Below are positions 18,573-28,066 of a stretch of 64,000 nucleotides of DNA, piece after piece; the first letter of the stretch is position 1; every line of letters begins with the position of its first letter. The DNA is taken from NCBI GenBank assembly GCA_963770045.1, contig CAVYOD010000031.1:52664-116663 (forward strand), in the 5' to 3' direction. Source of the DNA: CAVYOD01 sp963770045 (GTDB taxonomy: Bacteria; Acidobacteriota; Aminicenantia; Aminicenantales; CAVYOD01). Both the position numbers and the translations under genes were made by a program. Under the pieces are notes generated by a model that was not told the DNA's origin, did not search any database, and was given only the letters and a program-made list of their open reading frames with translations.

Positions 18573-19351
18573 GTTTCCGCCTCGCTTTTCTCCCTGGTCA
18601 CTTTGAGAAAGACTTCCTCCAGCGATCTCCGGTTGAAGCGGCTGATCACTTCTTGAGGCGTTCCCTGGGCGATGATCCGGCCCCTGTTCAGGAAAATAAT
18701 CCGGTCCGAGATCTCCTCCATCTCTTTCATGTTATGGGAGGTGTAGAGGATCGATATTCCCTGATCGGTTTTGATCTTTCTTAATAAAGACCTCGTTTTG
18801 TCGGCAATATCCGGGTCCAGGCTCGCCGTCGGCTCATCGAGAAAAAGGACCTTGGGGTCGTTGATCAGAGACTTGGCCAGGTTGAGTCGCGTGAGCTGGC
18901 CCGAAGACAGGCTCCGAACCTGTTTATCTTTGACATCTTCCATCTCAAATGTCTTCAGCACTCGAAGTATTTTTTGTTCTTTACCCTTGACGTTATAAAG
19001 CCGAGCGAACACCAGAAGGCTTTCCCGGACGGTCAAGGAAAGAGGCATGGAGACATAGGTTGAGGAAAAGTTGACGTCCTTGAGGATTTCTTCCCGCTCC
19101 CTGGTCAGGTCGCGGTTGAAGATCCTGATGCTGCCGGAATTCGGCGTCGTCAGACCAAGAAGCATGTGGATGATCGTCGTCTTCCCGGCGCCGTTGGGTC
19201 CCAGAAGTCCCAGGATTTCCCCGGCCCGAACTTGGAACGAAACGTCGTCCACGGCTCTCAAGGTTTTGAAGAGCTTGGTCAGGCCATGGACTTCGACGAC
19301 GATATCGGACTGGGGGACGTTCCCCAAGCGGCCGCCCTTGTTGATTTTCAC
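18569..19351 (-). CDS. ABC transporter ATP-binding protein
   Basis: A 260-residue ATPase with Walker A LLGPNGAGKTTIIHML, signature LSSGQLTRLNLAKSL, Walker B VLFLDEPTASLDPD and the switch histidine in ILYTSHNMKEMEEI. The domain order matches DrrA/NodI-type export ATPases. The start is doubtful. The frame opens at a GTG at 19351, but its first codons (GGRLGNVPQSD) are encoded by a copy of the GGGGAACGTCCCC intergenic element at 19310-19325. That element seems to have landed at or been recruited into the 5' end. A TTG at 19327 is an alternative. It is coupled by ATGA to the permease downstream. Confidence 0.87.
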   Translation of the reverse strand: MKINKGGRLGNVPQSDIVVEVHGLTKLFKTLRAVDDVSFQVRAGEILGLLGPNGAGKTTIIHMLLGLTTPNSGSIRIFNRDLTREREEILKDVNFSSTYVSMPLSLTVRESLLVFARLYNVKGKEQKILRVLKTFEMEDVKDKQVRSLSSGQLTRLNLAKSLINDPKVLFLDEPTASLDPDIADKTRSLLRKIKTDQGISILYTSHNMKEMEEISDRIIFLNRGRIIAQGTPQEVISRFNRRSLEEVFLKVTREKSEAET

Positions 19352-19505
19352 GTGTCGATGGATCCATTTTGTTCTCGGGAGAGTTTTTCTTTTCTTTCTT
19401 ACTTCTGGACAATTGAAAAATCAAGAGAAAACTAAGAAAATTTATTTCGGGTCCGAAAAACTGGGTCGCTGAATCCAGAGATGTCCCCCTGGGGAACATC
19501 CCCCC
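19310..19505. repeat. GGGGAACGTCCCC-type elements (copies 2 and 3, inverted)
   Basis: CTGGGGGACGTTCCCC at 19310-19325 lies in the beginning of the ATPase ORF. A diverged, opposite-orientation copy lies at 19482-19505 (CCCCCTGGGGAACATCCCCC). The stretch between holds no gene. Confidence 0.5.
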
Positions 19506-19626
19506 AAGCGTAAGTGCGTTTGATGATTATGCCGGGAGTAGGTTCTCGGGGTTCGCTCACAAACTCCAGGGTTGCACTCCAAAGAAGCGTGGTGTAATGT
19601 TAAGTCGGTTTTTCAAAGGAGGACAA

Positions 19627-20064
19627 GTGAAAAGATTAGCCCTTTTGATGTTGGTCGTTCTCTTGGCATGGGATTTTTCTGGCGGCGAAAATACAGCCCA
19701 GGCGGGAAAGGAAATCGAGTCCCTTCTCGACCTTCAAAAAGCCGCCTGGAACCGGGGCGATCTCGATACCTTCATGAAATACTATTGGAATTCTGAGGAC
19801 CTTACTTTCCAATCAGGAGCCCAGCGGCTGCAGGGCTGGAAAGCGCTTCTGGCTCGGTATCAGAAAAACTATGGCGGTGGCAACGGGGATATGGGGAATC
19901 TCGATTTCACAGACCTGGTGATCCGTGTTTTGTCGGGGGAGCATGCTTATGTCTTGGGCCGGTGGAAAGTGATTCAGAAAGGGTTAACCCGGGCGGGAGT
20001 CTTCACTCTCATCCTCAGGAGGATGCCCGAGGGCTGGAGAATCATCCACGATCATACATCATAA
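19627..20064 (+). CDS. Exported SnoaL/DUF4440-like (NTF2-fold) protein
   Basis: A 145-residue protein. The start is put at the GTG at 19627 because a near-perfect AAAGGAGG sits just upstream; the ATG at 19597 would lie before that site. A signal peptide (KRLALLMLVVLLAWDFSGG) is followed by an NTF2-like cone fold. Its pattern is LLDLQKAAWNRGDLDTFMKY, then WKALLARYQKNYGG and VLGRWKVIQKG, ending in GWRIIHDHTS, which matches DUF4440. These proteins bind small ligands and rarely have known enzymes. Intact; role unknown. Confidence 0.8.
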   Translation: MKRLALLMLVVLLAWDFSGGENTAQAGKEIESLLDLQKAAWNRGDLDTFMKYYWNSEDLTFQSGAQRLQGWKALLARYQKNYGGGNGDMGNLDFTDLVIRVLSGEHAYVLGRWKVIQKGLTRAGVFTLILRRMPEGWRIIHDHTS

Positions 20065-20068
20065 TATA

Positions 20069-20093
20069 AGTGAGCAGTGCGCAGTGCTCACTG
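20069..20093. repeat. Heptamer array, GTGAGCA/TGCTCAC type
   Basis: A short block (GTGAGCAGTGCGCAGTGCTCAC) lying between the convergent SnoaL-like and LanC-like genes. It is itself an imperfect palindrome. Confidence 0.5.
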
Positions 20094-21417
20094 TTAATAA
20101 GGTGAATCGGGAAAGACGATGAGCGGGGTCTTGCCCTGCTCGAAGTCGTCGAGGCGCAGCAAGAACATCCCGATCCCGGCCGCGCCCTGCATCAGTCCGG
20201 TCTGAGCGATGAGGAGTTCGGGCTTAACCCTGTGTTCGGCCTGGATCCATTTCATCTTATCGCCCTCGACAGTCGCCTTGGCCAGCAATTGAGCCGTGAC
20301 CCTTCGGCAAAAATCCAGGTAGGTTTTTTCCTTGGTGAGCCGGTAGAGGTTGAGAAAAAAGTCTCCGACCCCGGCCAATCCGCAGCAGATCCCGGCGTTG
20401 TTCCAGAAGCCGGGGGTCTGTTTTTCGGGGATTCCACTCTCCGTGATTCCCCGCGCCGATTTGCGCAACCACTCCATCCAGGTCTTGTCTTTGGTAACCT
20501 GATACAATCGGCAGAACAACTGGGCCGTCCCGACCGGCCCATGACACCAGCCGAGATAATAGAGGTTCTTGCTATCGGGCTCGTTGTGGAAGATGAGACA
20601 AACATCGCCTTCTGTCTTGGCAATCTTGGTCAGGTAGCGGGCTCCGGCCAAGGCTGCATCGAGATATTCTTTTTTGCCGGTCTCTTTATAAAGGCTGGCC
20701 AGAAAATAGGCGATCCCGGCCGTGCCGTGTGAAAAATTGGGCATCAGACGGGGAAAGCCGGGGTCCATCGCCCACTTCAGGCCTCCCGCCTCAGGCTTGC
20801 CCAACTCGATGAGCCTGGCCCCGGCTTTCTCAGCCAAGAGCGAGCCAGGCAGGGTCTTTGAGTTCGTGACTGGAATAAATCAGGAACAGGCCGGTTCCGG
20901 CGTCGCCGGAGATGATGTCGGTGACCGTGCCCCATTCGATTCCCTGGCCGGCCTGAGAGGCGCTGGCCTTGATTTTTTCTAAACAGCTCAAAAAGCCGTC
21001 CTTGTATTTTGTCACCTTGCTGGCCTTGTAAGTTTCCGCGAGGGCAAAGCCGATTCCGGACAGGCCCTCGTACAGCCCGGCCCCCTTCTCTTCGGCCAGG
21101 GTCGAAAGCAGGTAGTCCGAGCCCGAGCAGGCGTCTTTGAGGAAGTCCTTGTCGGCCGTGGAATTGTAGGCCTCGAGGAAAAAGAGGACGATTCCCGGAG
21201 TCCCCGCATAAAGGCTGTTATTCACGGTCTTGGGATCGTTCGGGTCGGCCGGCCAGGTCGTGCCCTGCGGCGTCTGGAGAGCCGCGGACCTGATCCAATT
21301 GGCAGCCTTCAGCGCGGCTTCGAGATTAGGCCTTTGACCGCCAGCCTCCAGTGAAGTCAACCAGAAAACAACCGTCAGGACGACTGCGGTCCCGAATACG
21401 CTTTTTTTTGATTTCAT
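20094..21417 (-). CDS. Exported LanC-like protein (one frameshift)
   Basis: An alpha/alpha-barrel protein of about 440 residues related to lanthionine synthetase C-like proteins. It starts at 21417 with a signal peptide (KSVFGTAVVLTVVFWLTSLE). Repeated barrel glycine motifs follow: NSLYAGTPGIVLFFLEAY, GLYEGLSGIGFALAETY, NFSHGTAGIAYFLASLY, GWCHGPVGTAQLF, GICCGLAGVGDFFLNLY. The first zinc-ligand motif keeps its cysteine (GWCHG). The second reads ICCG instead of the usual CHG, so the metal histidine is replaced by cysteine. One frameshift near 20838 splits the gene. No lanthipeptide precursor or LanB is nearby. Export makes classical lanthipeptide cyclisation unlikely; a periplasmic hydrolase or glycan role is possible. 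Confidence 0.78.
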
Positions 21418-21464
21418 GATTGCTCCTTGCGTTTTTTGAAGTCGGCAATATAATCCAAGGCTCT

Positions 21465-22493
21465 TCATGCCCGCCAAGGCTGGGGAATGAAGACCTTCTC
21501 GAAAAGAGCGATGATATAACTATCGGTCATGCCGGCGATAAAATCACCGACCCTCATCTCCAGCGGGTCGCCTTGAGGATATTCCTTGATACAGTCGCCC
21601 GGGTTTTCCAGGAGATAGCGAAAGAGGTCGGTTATGATCTTTTCGGTCTTTCTGAGCTCACCGCGGGCATAGGCTGAATAATACACTTTTTCTTGGAGAA
21701 ATTTCCTGAGCTCGAGAACCGCTTTCAGGATCGACGGGCTCATCACGATCCGCTCGAGCCGGGTCCCCAGGCTCGCTTCGACCACATCCATGACCATCTT
21801 GTCGATACGGGTGGCAGGCCACTTTCCCAGGATCCTGACCAGATGGGCCGGGATCTCTTCTTTGGTGAGAATTCCGGCCCGGAGCGCATCGTCAAGATCA
21901 TGGTTGACATAGGCGATCACATCCGAGACGCGCACGACCTGGCCCTCGAGTGTCGCGGGCATGTCCTTTTCTTCCTCCTCGAAAATCTCGCCCATGCCTT
22001 TGGAGTGCTTGGAAATGCCGTCCCTCACTTCAAAGGTCAAGTTCAGCCCCTTGCCCTCGTGTTCGAGTTTGTCAACAACCCTGAGGCTCTGCTCGTAATG
22101 GCTGAATCCGCCGGGGAGCAGCTTGGCCAGGGTCTCTTCGCCGGCGTGCCCGAAGGGAGTGTGGCCGAGGTCATGTCCGAGGGCGATGGCTTCGGTCAGG
22201 TCCTCATTGAGCCGAAGGGCTTTGGCGATCGTCCTGGCGATCTGGGAGACCTCGAGAGTGTGGGTCAGGCGCGTCCGGTAGTGGTCGCCGAAGGGAGCCA
22301 GAAAGACCTGTGTCTTGTGCTTGAGCCGCCGGAAGGATTTGCAGTGGATGATCCGGTCCCTGTCCCGCTGAAAGCCTGTCCGCAGGGAGTGGGGAGCTTC
22401 GGGCTTCAGCCGCCCCCGCGATTTCGCGCTCAGGCAGGCTTTGGGCGAGAGTATCTTGAGTTCGATGTCCTCGATATTTTCCCGGATGTTCAT
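21465..22493 (-). CDS. dgt: Deoxyguanosinetriphosphate triphosphohydrolase-like protein
   Basis: A 342-residue HD-domain phosphohydrolase of the dGTPase-like group. It has the N-terminal SRGRLKPEAPHSLRTGFQRD region with IIHCKSFRRLKHKTQVFLAP. The HD metal motif is spread over RTRLTHTLEVSQIARTIAK and ALGHDLGHTPFGHAGEE, and the later aspartate is in VSDVIAYVNHDLDDAL. It hydrolyses dNTPs to the nucleoside and tripolyphosphate in nucleotide pool control. A GGAGG lies upstream of the ATG. The start is only two bases from the stop of the dehydrogenase gene upstream, so the two are co-transcribed. Intact. Confidence 0.9.
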   Translation of the reverse strand: MNIRENIEDIELKILSPKACLSAKSRGRLKPEAPHSLRTGFQRDRDRIIHCKSFRRLKHKTQVFLAPFGDHYRTRLTHTLEVSQIARTIAKALRLNEDLTEAIALGHDLGHTPFGHAGEETLAKLLPGGFSHYEQSLRVVDKLEHEGKGLNLTFEVRDGISKHSKGMGEIFEEEEKDMPATLEGQVVRVSDVIAYVNHDLDDALRAGILTKEEIPAHLVRILGKWPATRIDKMVMDVVEASLGTRLERIVMSPSILKAVLELRKFLQEKVYYSAYARGELRKTEKIITDLFRYLLENPGDCIKEYPQGDPLEMRVGDFIAGMTDSYIIALFEKVFIPQPWRA

Positions 22494-22494
22494 C

Positions 22495-23720
22495 TCAACC
22501 TCCAGGATTTTCGATGGGCCAGGGTTCGTCCTTTCCGGCTTGGTCGATCAAGATTCCGGGAACAGGAAAATTGATCTCTCTCTGATGGGAGTATTCCATC
22601 TTTTCGGTGACCAGGGCGAGCGACTCGCCAACCCCGAGCCGGTTCATCAAGCCGAAGGGACCGGCCGTCCAGTGAAAGGCGGCTCGGCAGAGGGCATCGG
22701 CATCCTCGAGACGGATGATCCCGGAATCAACCACTTCGGAAGCGGTCATGAAGGCGACGGCCCAGAATTGTTTCTTGAGCCGGTCCAAGAGGATCGCATT
22801 CTTGGGCTCTTGAAGCAGGTCTTCCTCCGCGACCCACTTGACGGCGCTCTTGTCTTCGGCGCGGCTATAGTTCTCAAAGATCTTTCTGGGCGCTCGCGGG
22901 CAGGCTGAAAAAATTTTCATAGATCCGCAAGAGAGGGGATCATCGGGGTCGGACGAATCGTTAAAGGAGCGCAGACACGAAATGGCCAAGGGAAGGCCGA
23001 GGGCGTTCATCATGCTCAGGAATCCGACGGGCGCGCCGAAGGCCTGCTTTGCGGCGGCCTCGATGCTCGCGATGTCATAGCCGTCGTCCACCATCCGGGC
23101 GGCCTCGACCAGGAGGGCCGCGAAGATCACGTTGGCGGCTCCACCTTTCCGGTATTTCAGGAGGGAAAAAGGAACCCGGCCTGCCCGTCGCATCAGCTCG
23201 ACGGAAATCGCGGCACTTCCATTCGGTTCCAAGCCCAACCCGGCGCAGTTCAACTGTGCGGTTTTTGTGGGGAGGAAAGAAGTAGTGAGTCCAGACGACT
23301 TTTTCCGGCCGGCGGGTTTCCCGTGCCAGGAGCTGACGCGTCGAGGCAGGAAGTGTTAGTGGCCAGAACGACCCGAGGAGGACAAAGCCTGTCCAGCGAC
23401 CGGAAGATCTCTTTTTTGGTGGGCATATCTTCGGTCGCAGTTTCGAGGACGATTTTGAGGTGCTTGCCGGAGCAGGCGACTTCGAGTTGAGTTGTGGCCA
23501 GAATCCTGGCACTCGCCTCTCCAGCTCGGGATGGCGAAAGGATTTTCTCGGCAACAGCCGCGTTGAGCTCGCGGCCGATGATAAAAAGGGCCCGCTTGAG
23601 GCTCTCCTCGCGACGCCCGACGAGCCCGACTCTAATCCCATTCAGGGCATAGGCCTGGGCGAGAAGTGCCCCCATGATTCCGGAGCCCACGATCGTGAAT
23701 TCCACGTCATCCCAGATCAT
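22495..23720 (-). CDS. 3-hydroxyacyl-CoA dehydrogenase family protein (frameshifted)
   Basis: The N-terminal Rossmann domain starts at 23720 after GGAGGCG with FTIVGSGIMGALLAQAYALN (GxGxMG) and runs to VVLATNTSCLDASA. After frame breaks near 23310 and 23245, the conserved PEKVVWTHYFFPPHKNRTVE is read from another frame. A further frame gives ELNCAGLGLEPNGSAAISVE and the helical C-terminal domain to the stop at 22495. It is related to 3-hydroxybutyryl-CoA and L-3-hydroxyacyl-CoA dehydrogenases, which oxidise the beta-hydroxyl with NAD. The second half is longer than usual and carries an additional dehydrogenase-like C-terminal repeat (AFHWTAGPFGLMNRLG). It is in one operon with dgt. Acyl chain length preference unknown. 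Confidence 0.78.
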
Positions 23721-23850
23721 TCTCGCCTCCAGGAGATTTCTCACATCGCTTATAACAAATAGCATCCAACTCGTCAATCTCAACACCCGTGCTTCGTTCT
23801 CCGTACCCCGTGCCCCGAAAAAATCCGGGACTTCGTTAAGATCTTTGGCA

Positions 23851-24001
23851 AGACTCAAGCAAGGTGAATCGTCAGCACGCTTCTTTGCCCCAGCGTGGCA
23901 AAGTGCGCTCCCGTCCTCGGCTCCGCTCTCTTTCTCCCTCCGGTCGAAGAACCTTGCCCGCTCCGCCTGCGGGGGCATTCCTCATCACCTTGCTTGAGTC
24001 T
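23851..24001. repeat. Long inverted-repeat element with inner hairpins
   Basis: The gap 23721-24117 has no gene but holds a 151-bp structure. Its ends are a perfect 17-bp inverted repeat (AGACTCAAGCAAGGTGA at 23851-23867 and its complement at 23985-24001). Smaller stems lie inside, CTTTGCC/GGCAAAG around 23883-23905 and a CCCGC/GCGGG stem near 23957-23975. It sits between the divergent hydroxyacyl dehydrogenase and YggS genes. It may be a structured RNA or a small non-autonomous mobile element; no target duplication is obvious. Confidence 0.55.
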
Positions 24002-24117
24002 TTACATTTTCCTTTTTCTTCTCCAGGGCAATTTCGGGTAGAGAGGGCCGCTTGCATTTTCTTTCGGCAAGCTTTAATTTATTTAGTGAAGAGATTTGAC
24101 GGCTTGGAGCTAGATTG

Positions 24118-24771
24118 ATGACGATTAGAGAGAACGTGAAAAAGATCCTGGAAGAGCTCCCGCCGGGGGTCGAGCTCGTGGCGGCCGCCAAGGCCAAGAC
24201 GCCGGACGAAATCAGGGAAGCCATGGAGGCGGGCGTCAGGATCATCGGCGAGAATTATGTTCAGGAAGCGGTCGAGGCGTTTAAAGTCATCGGACACGGC
24301 GCCCAGTGGCATTTTATCGGCCATCTGCAGAAGAACAAGGTCCGCAAAGCGATCGAGATCTTTGACCTCGTGGAGACCTTGGATTCGGTCGAGCTCGGCG
24401 AGGAAATTGACAAACGATGCGCTTCCGCGGGAAAGATCATGCCCGTCCTCGTCGAGATCAACAGCGGACGCGAGCCTCAGAAGTTTGGCGTCCTGCCCGA
24501 AGAGGCTGAAACCTTGATCAGGGAGCTGGCGAATCTCAGAAATATAAAGGTCACCGGCCTGATGACCATGGGACCGTTCGAAGGTGATCCGGAGGATGCC
24601 CGACCCTATTTCAAGGAAACAAAAAAGGTTTTCGATGAGATCAGGGCCCGAAACCTTCCCGGCGTGGAGATGAATTATCTCTCCATGGGAATGACCAATT
24701 CCTACCGCGTGGCTATTGAGGAAGGGGCCAACTTGGTCCGCATCGGAACCAAGATTTTCGGCCCGCGCTAA
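24118..24771 (+). CDS. yggS: YggS family pyridoxal-phosphate homeostasis protein
   Basis: A 217-residue PLP-binding protein with the alanine-racemase-like barrel. The lysine that would bind PLP lies in ELVAAAKAKTPDEI. Other signatures are IIGENYVQEAVEAF, WHFIGHLQKNKVRK, VLVEINSGREPQKFGVLPEE and the C-terminal LSMGMTNSYRVAIEEGANLV with RIGTKIFG. The protein keeps free PLP low and supports vitamin B6-dependent metabolism in the cytoplasm. The start is put at the ATG 24118; an adjacent TTG gives one extra residue. Intact and apparently monocistronic. Confidence 0.93.
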   Translation: MTIRENVKKILEELPPGVELVAAAKAKTPDEIREAMEAGVRIIGENYVQEAVEAFKVIGHGAQWHFIGHLQKNKVRKAIEIFDLVETLDSVELGEEIDKRCASAGKIMPVLVEINSGREPQKFGVLPEEAETLIRELANLRNIKVTGLMTMGPFEGDPEDARPYFKETKKVFDEIRARNLPGVEMNYLSMGMTNSYRVAIEEGANLVRIGTKIFGPR

Positions 24772-24774
24772 AAA

Positions 24775-24802
24775 CTGGGGGACGTTCCCCGAGGGGACAC
24801 CC
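24775..24802. repeat. GGGGAACGTCCCC-type element (copy 4)
   Basis: CTGGGGGACGTTCCCC followed by GAGGGGACACCC begins three bases after the YggS stop codon. The 16-bp core is identical to those at 14344 and 19310. Confidence 0.55.
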
Positions 24803-24880
24803 TTCAAGAATATTGCTCGGAATTACCTTATATCGGCCACTTATCAGGCTCTGTAATTTTTCGCAACTCTCTTCTATTTT

Positions 24881-25739
24881 TTATTCCGGTTTCAGGTTGG
24901 CGCGGCTTGTAACTTCTTCCAACATCCTCCGCCAGTATTTTGCGAGGAATGGGGGATCCTTCATGCTATCCAGCACATAGGACCTGTCGGCACGCGAAAG
25001 GTCCAACACGGCTGTAATCATCTCTTCGGTGTAGAACCCTGCTTCAGCCAGCGGAAGGCCGTTGGGTTCGCGGATGAAGGACGACCCACTGGAAGTCTGC
25101 TTCCCGTCGGGGGATTCGCCGACAGTGTTCGCGACACAGTGGAATATCTTGGAGTTTGGCCCGACAGGCTGTTGGGCGCGCCCGGAGACCCGCTTCCAGG
25201 CGACCGCTTCGATCTCGTCCGAACTGCAAGAGGGGTGGAACAGGATTTGAGCGCCGGCCATCGCCGGAATGCGGTAGAGTTCGGGGTGACGACCATCCCG
25301 ACAGATGACTAAAGTGCACCGAATGCCGTCAACCTCGAACAGCGATAGCTTGTTCCCACCCCGGCAATACTTTTTCTCGTCCCGCCCGGCCAGGTGGACT
25401 TTGGCATACTCGTGGACCACGTGCGCCGTGCGGATCAATGACGTGAGCCAGGTTCAAGAACCGGTCGGGCGTTTTTTGGATGGTGCCGGCAATGACCCAA
25501 ATCTTGTGCTCGGCGGCTGCTCGGCAGGTTTGGGCCAGCGCTTCTTGAACTTTCTTCTGGTTCAACCTCGAGGCATACGGGAAGTAATAGCTGGTCAGGT
25601 TGGCTTCGGGAAACAGCACGACACGGCTGCCACATTCCGCCGCCGCCCGGATATGCTCGACCGTCTTGCTCAGGTTGGACTCAAGGGATTTAGCCCAATG
25701 CATCTGGACACAAGAAACTTGCAGGGTCTTGGTACTCAC
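24881..25739 (-). CDS. Carbon-nitrogen hydrolase (nitrilase superfamily; one frameshift)
   Basis: A cytoplasmic enzyme of about 285 residues with the nitrilase catalytic triad: glutamate in RVVLFPEANLTSYYF, lysine in VHEYAKVHLAGRDEKKY and cysteine in RCTLVICRDGRHPELYRIPA. It hydrolyses or condenses amide or nitrile bonds; N-carbamoylputrescine amidase-like and omega-amidase-like members share this layout. One frame break lies near 25425 between NLAHVIDPHG and RTAHVVHEYAKV. With all three residues conserved on both sides, the gene is probably functional in the organism. Substrate unknown. The neighbouring FmdB gene is 59 bp upstream on the same strand. Confidence 0.83.
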
Positions 25740-25798
25740 TCCCCACCTTATATACTTCTGGGCAAAACTCTGTCAACCGCCTTAGAGCCGGTTCCTTG

Positions 25799-26164
25799 CT
25801 AGTCCATTCCGCCGCGGCCCTGCTCGCCAGCGCCCTCCTTTTCTTTCTCCGCTTCTTCCATCGCTTCTTCGATCTCCCGGTCGAAATCATCTCCCGCTTC
25901 CTCGCCCATCTCCCGGCCCATTTTTTTCATCCACCGGGCCACTGCCCTGGGATCGTTTTCGTCCAGGCCGCTGAGATTCGAAGGATCGGCCAGACTTTCC
26001 ATCCGGCTCTCCTCAGAGCGAAAAACGGCCACCCGGGAAACCAGTTTTTCTACTCGGGAGCTCCCACACTTCTTGCACTTCGGCTCGAAGGCTGACCGTA
26101 TAGAGAGGGTGACAAAAGTGGATTTCTTCCCGCAGTCGCGGCAACGGTATTCGTAGATCGGCAT
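25799..26164 (-). CDS. FmdB family zinc-ribbon protein
   Basis: A 121-residue protein. It starts at 26164 after GAGGAGG with the family signature MPIYEYRCRDCGKKSTF, then PKCKKCGSSRVEKLVSRVAV. The two C-x-x-C pairs form one zinc ribbon. The rest is an acidic, charged tail (DFDREIEEAMEEAEKEKEGA). FmdB-type proteins were first named as putative regulators, but most are of unknown function. It is 11 bp downstream of the DUF362 gene and probably co-transcribed. Confidence 0.85.
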   Translation of the reverse strand: MPIYEYRCRDCGKKSTFVTLSIRSAFEPKCKKCGSSRVEKLVSRVAVFRSEESRMESLADPSNLSGLDENDPRAVARWMKKMGREMGEEAGDDFDREIEEAMEEAEKEKEGAGEQGRGGMD

Positions 26165-26175
26165 CCTCGACCTCC

Positions 26176-27070
26176 TCAGATAAGGATGACCTCCTGCCAG
26201 CCCAACTTGATGAGCTCGATTTGCTCGGCCCCGGAGCGGCCCAAGTGGTGTCTTGTCTCGGCCAAAGCGATATGATGAGGCGATGGCTGCAGCGGCTTGT
26301 CCTCGCCAAAGTACTTGCGGCGCTTGGCCTGCAGAATCCGCACGCCGGTCGCATCCACCGCGACCGGGTCCTGCCCGACGATCAATCCCTTGTAAGCCCA
26401 CGTGTATTCCCGGCTGAAGTTCTGGGGTCCGATGCAATGAAATAGAGGTGTGAGCATGATGAGCACATTGAGCCGGGTCTTGCCTTTGACCATCGGCAGA
26501 CTCCAGATCTTGGCCAAATCGGCGCAGCCGTCCTCATGATAATCCGAGGGCCTGGGCACAAACTGAATGTAGTTTTTGAGGCAGCTCCCCATCCCCGACC
26601 AGTGGTGGGCCCGAGCGGGCCGGGCGTTGATCAGGGCTGTGGCCTGAAGGAAGACCGGGTTCCTGAGGACGCCCCGGTCGTCGATGCTGATCCGCTCATC
26701 GGGAACGCCGCAATCCATGACCCGGCGCTTGAGAGCCATCTCGACGGCGCTTCCGGTAGGAAGATAGTTCCAGACATTCGTCTTGATGCCCACTGGTGTC
26801 CGAGGGTTGGACGAGCCTCTTCCAGGCTTTGATTGGGTCTTTCTCGCCGAGCAATGCGACGACCGCATCGTCCAGCATCCGCCGGATAATCTCCGGATTC
26901 TGTCCTCCGCCGCCGTCGAGGACATCTTTATCTCGGATGAGGACGACCCTCACTTTGTTCGGAAGTTCCAAGCTTTGGCCGCTCAAAAGATCGGGCATCA
27001 ACGCTCCCGCCAAGGGGACGACCGCAGCCGCCCTGAGGAATTCGCGGCGCGTGATGATTTTCTTGCTCAT
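26176..27070 (-). CDS. DUF362 domain protein with Tat signal (one frameshift)
   Basis: About 298 residues. The N-terminus has a twin-arginine signal (ITRREFLRAAAVVPLAGAL), so the folded protein is exported. A DUF362 start follows (VRVVLIRDKDVLDGGGGQNP). A frame break near 26800 separates KAWKRLVQP from TPVGIKTNVWNYLPTGSAVE. The downstream part ARAHHWSGMGSCLKNYIQFV and GLIVGQDPVAVDATGVRILQ is characteristic of the DUF362 family. DUF362 proteins are often linked to iron-sulfur proteins, but no 4Fe-4S motif is present in this one. It lies between DUF6599 and FmdB on the same strand. Confidence 0.83.
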
Positions 27071-27087
27071 GCCAATCGCTCCTTTAT

Positions 27088-28009
27088 TTAAGTCTTATCT
27101 CTTATTTTTTTGTCCACCGTGGCCATCATCTCCCGGGCCGCTTCGCGAGAGCTTGCTCCAATAAAGATGATGATCATGTCCCGGGAAATGACCGCCGCCG
27201 TCCATTTCTTGTCTTCGGTCTGGACGAGGCCGGGCTCGGTGGAGATCGGGCATGTAGGCGCGAGTGAAATCGGAATAGGCCTCCAGGGCTTTTTCCACGT
27301 CGGGATAATGGATGAGAAGAAGGTGACCGCGATCCGGTTTCTGGCCGTACGCGGCCAGCACCGCTTCCGTCTGCGCATTCAAGTTGAGGATGTTCTTATC
27401 GGCCACAAAAAAGTGATAGTTCAGGATGAGGTGCGTGTGGAAATAATGGATGTCTTTCTTGTCCAGATTTTTATCGGGCAGAAAGTCGAGGAGCATGGGT
27501 TTCCTCCCCGTTTGTTTTATGGACGAATCGATCGACCGGCCGAGCGTCAGAACGGCCGTCTTGGTCTCGGGGTTTTCCTCTTCGGCGTAAACAGAGACAA
27601 AAAAACGAGACTTCCAAAACGAAAGCAGGCCGCCTTTATAGGTTGACCCCTGGCCGATCGCCGCCTCCTCGCCCATGAGGTCGTGGGTGAAGACACCGAA
27701 GGCGTCGGATGATGTTCCCATGTCGAAAAAATCAACGATCAGCGCCGGCCTCTCTTCCCGGACGAAGCGGCGCGCCAGAAGGCGCTTGAAGTTATAGGCT
27801 CGATAAACCTCTCCCGCGCCGTCGATATACCCAAAAATAGTGTCGGGATCGTAGACGGCATCTTCGCCTTCGGCCTTCCAGCCCTGGACCTCCCGAGGCA
27901 CAAGTGAAGCCATTTCCTGGTCAGACTTGGGCGTCTCTTGACTCATGGCACAAAGCCCTCCCCCGGATATCAAGAAGAAAAGCGCCGCGATGAGAGCTCT
28001 TCCCATCAT
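27088..28009 (-). CDS. DUF6599 family exported protein (one frameshift near the C-terminus)
   Basis: About 307 residues. It has a hydrophobic signal (GRALIAALFFLISGGGLCAM) and then the DUF6599 hallmark DAVYDPDTIFGYIDGAGEVY followed by AYNF. This family occurs mainly in Acidobacteriota-like genomes and has no known function. A frame break near 27250 turns FTRAYMPDL into a spurious tail; the correct frame continues EPGLVQTEDKKWTAAVISRD to the stop at 27088. The start is at 28009, the first of two adjacent ATGs; a TTG just upstream is unlikely. It ends 18 bp before the DUF362 start, so the two are probably one operon. Confidence 0.75.
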
Positions 28010-28066
28010 CAAGGATTGTATCAGATCAATCGGTTTTGATAAAGCAGGACACGTGGGTCAAGGAAC

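Noticed and set aside
20094..21417. Lanthipeptide gene cluster
   Set aside because: The LanC-like protein is exported and no precursor, LanB/LanM or protease-transporter is adjacent.
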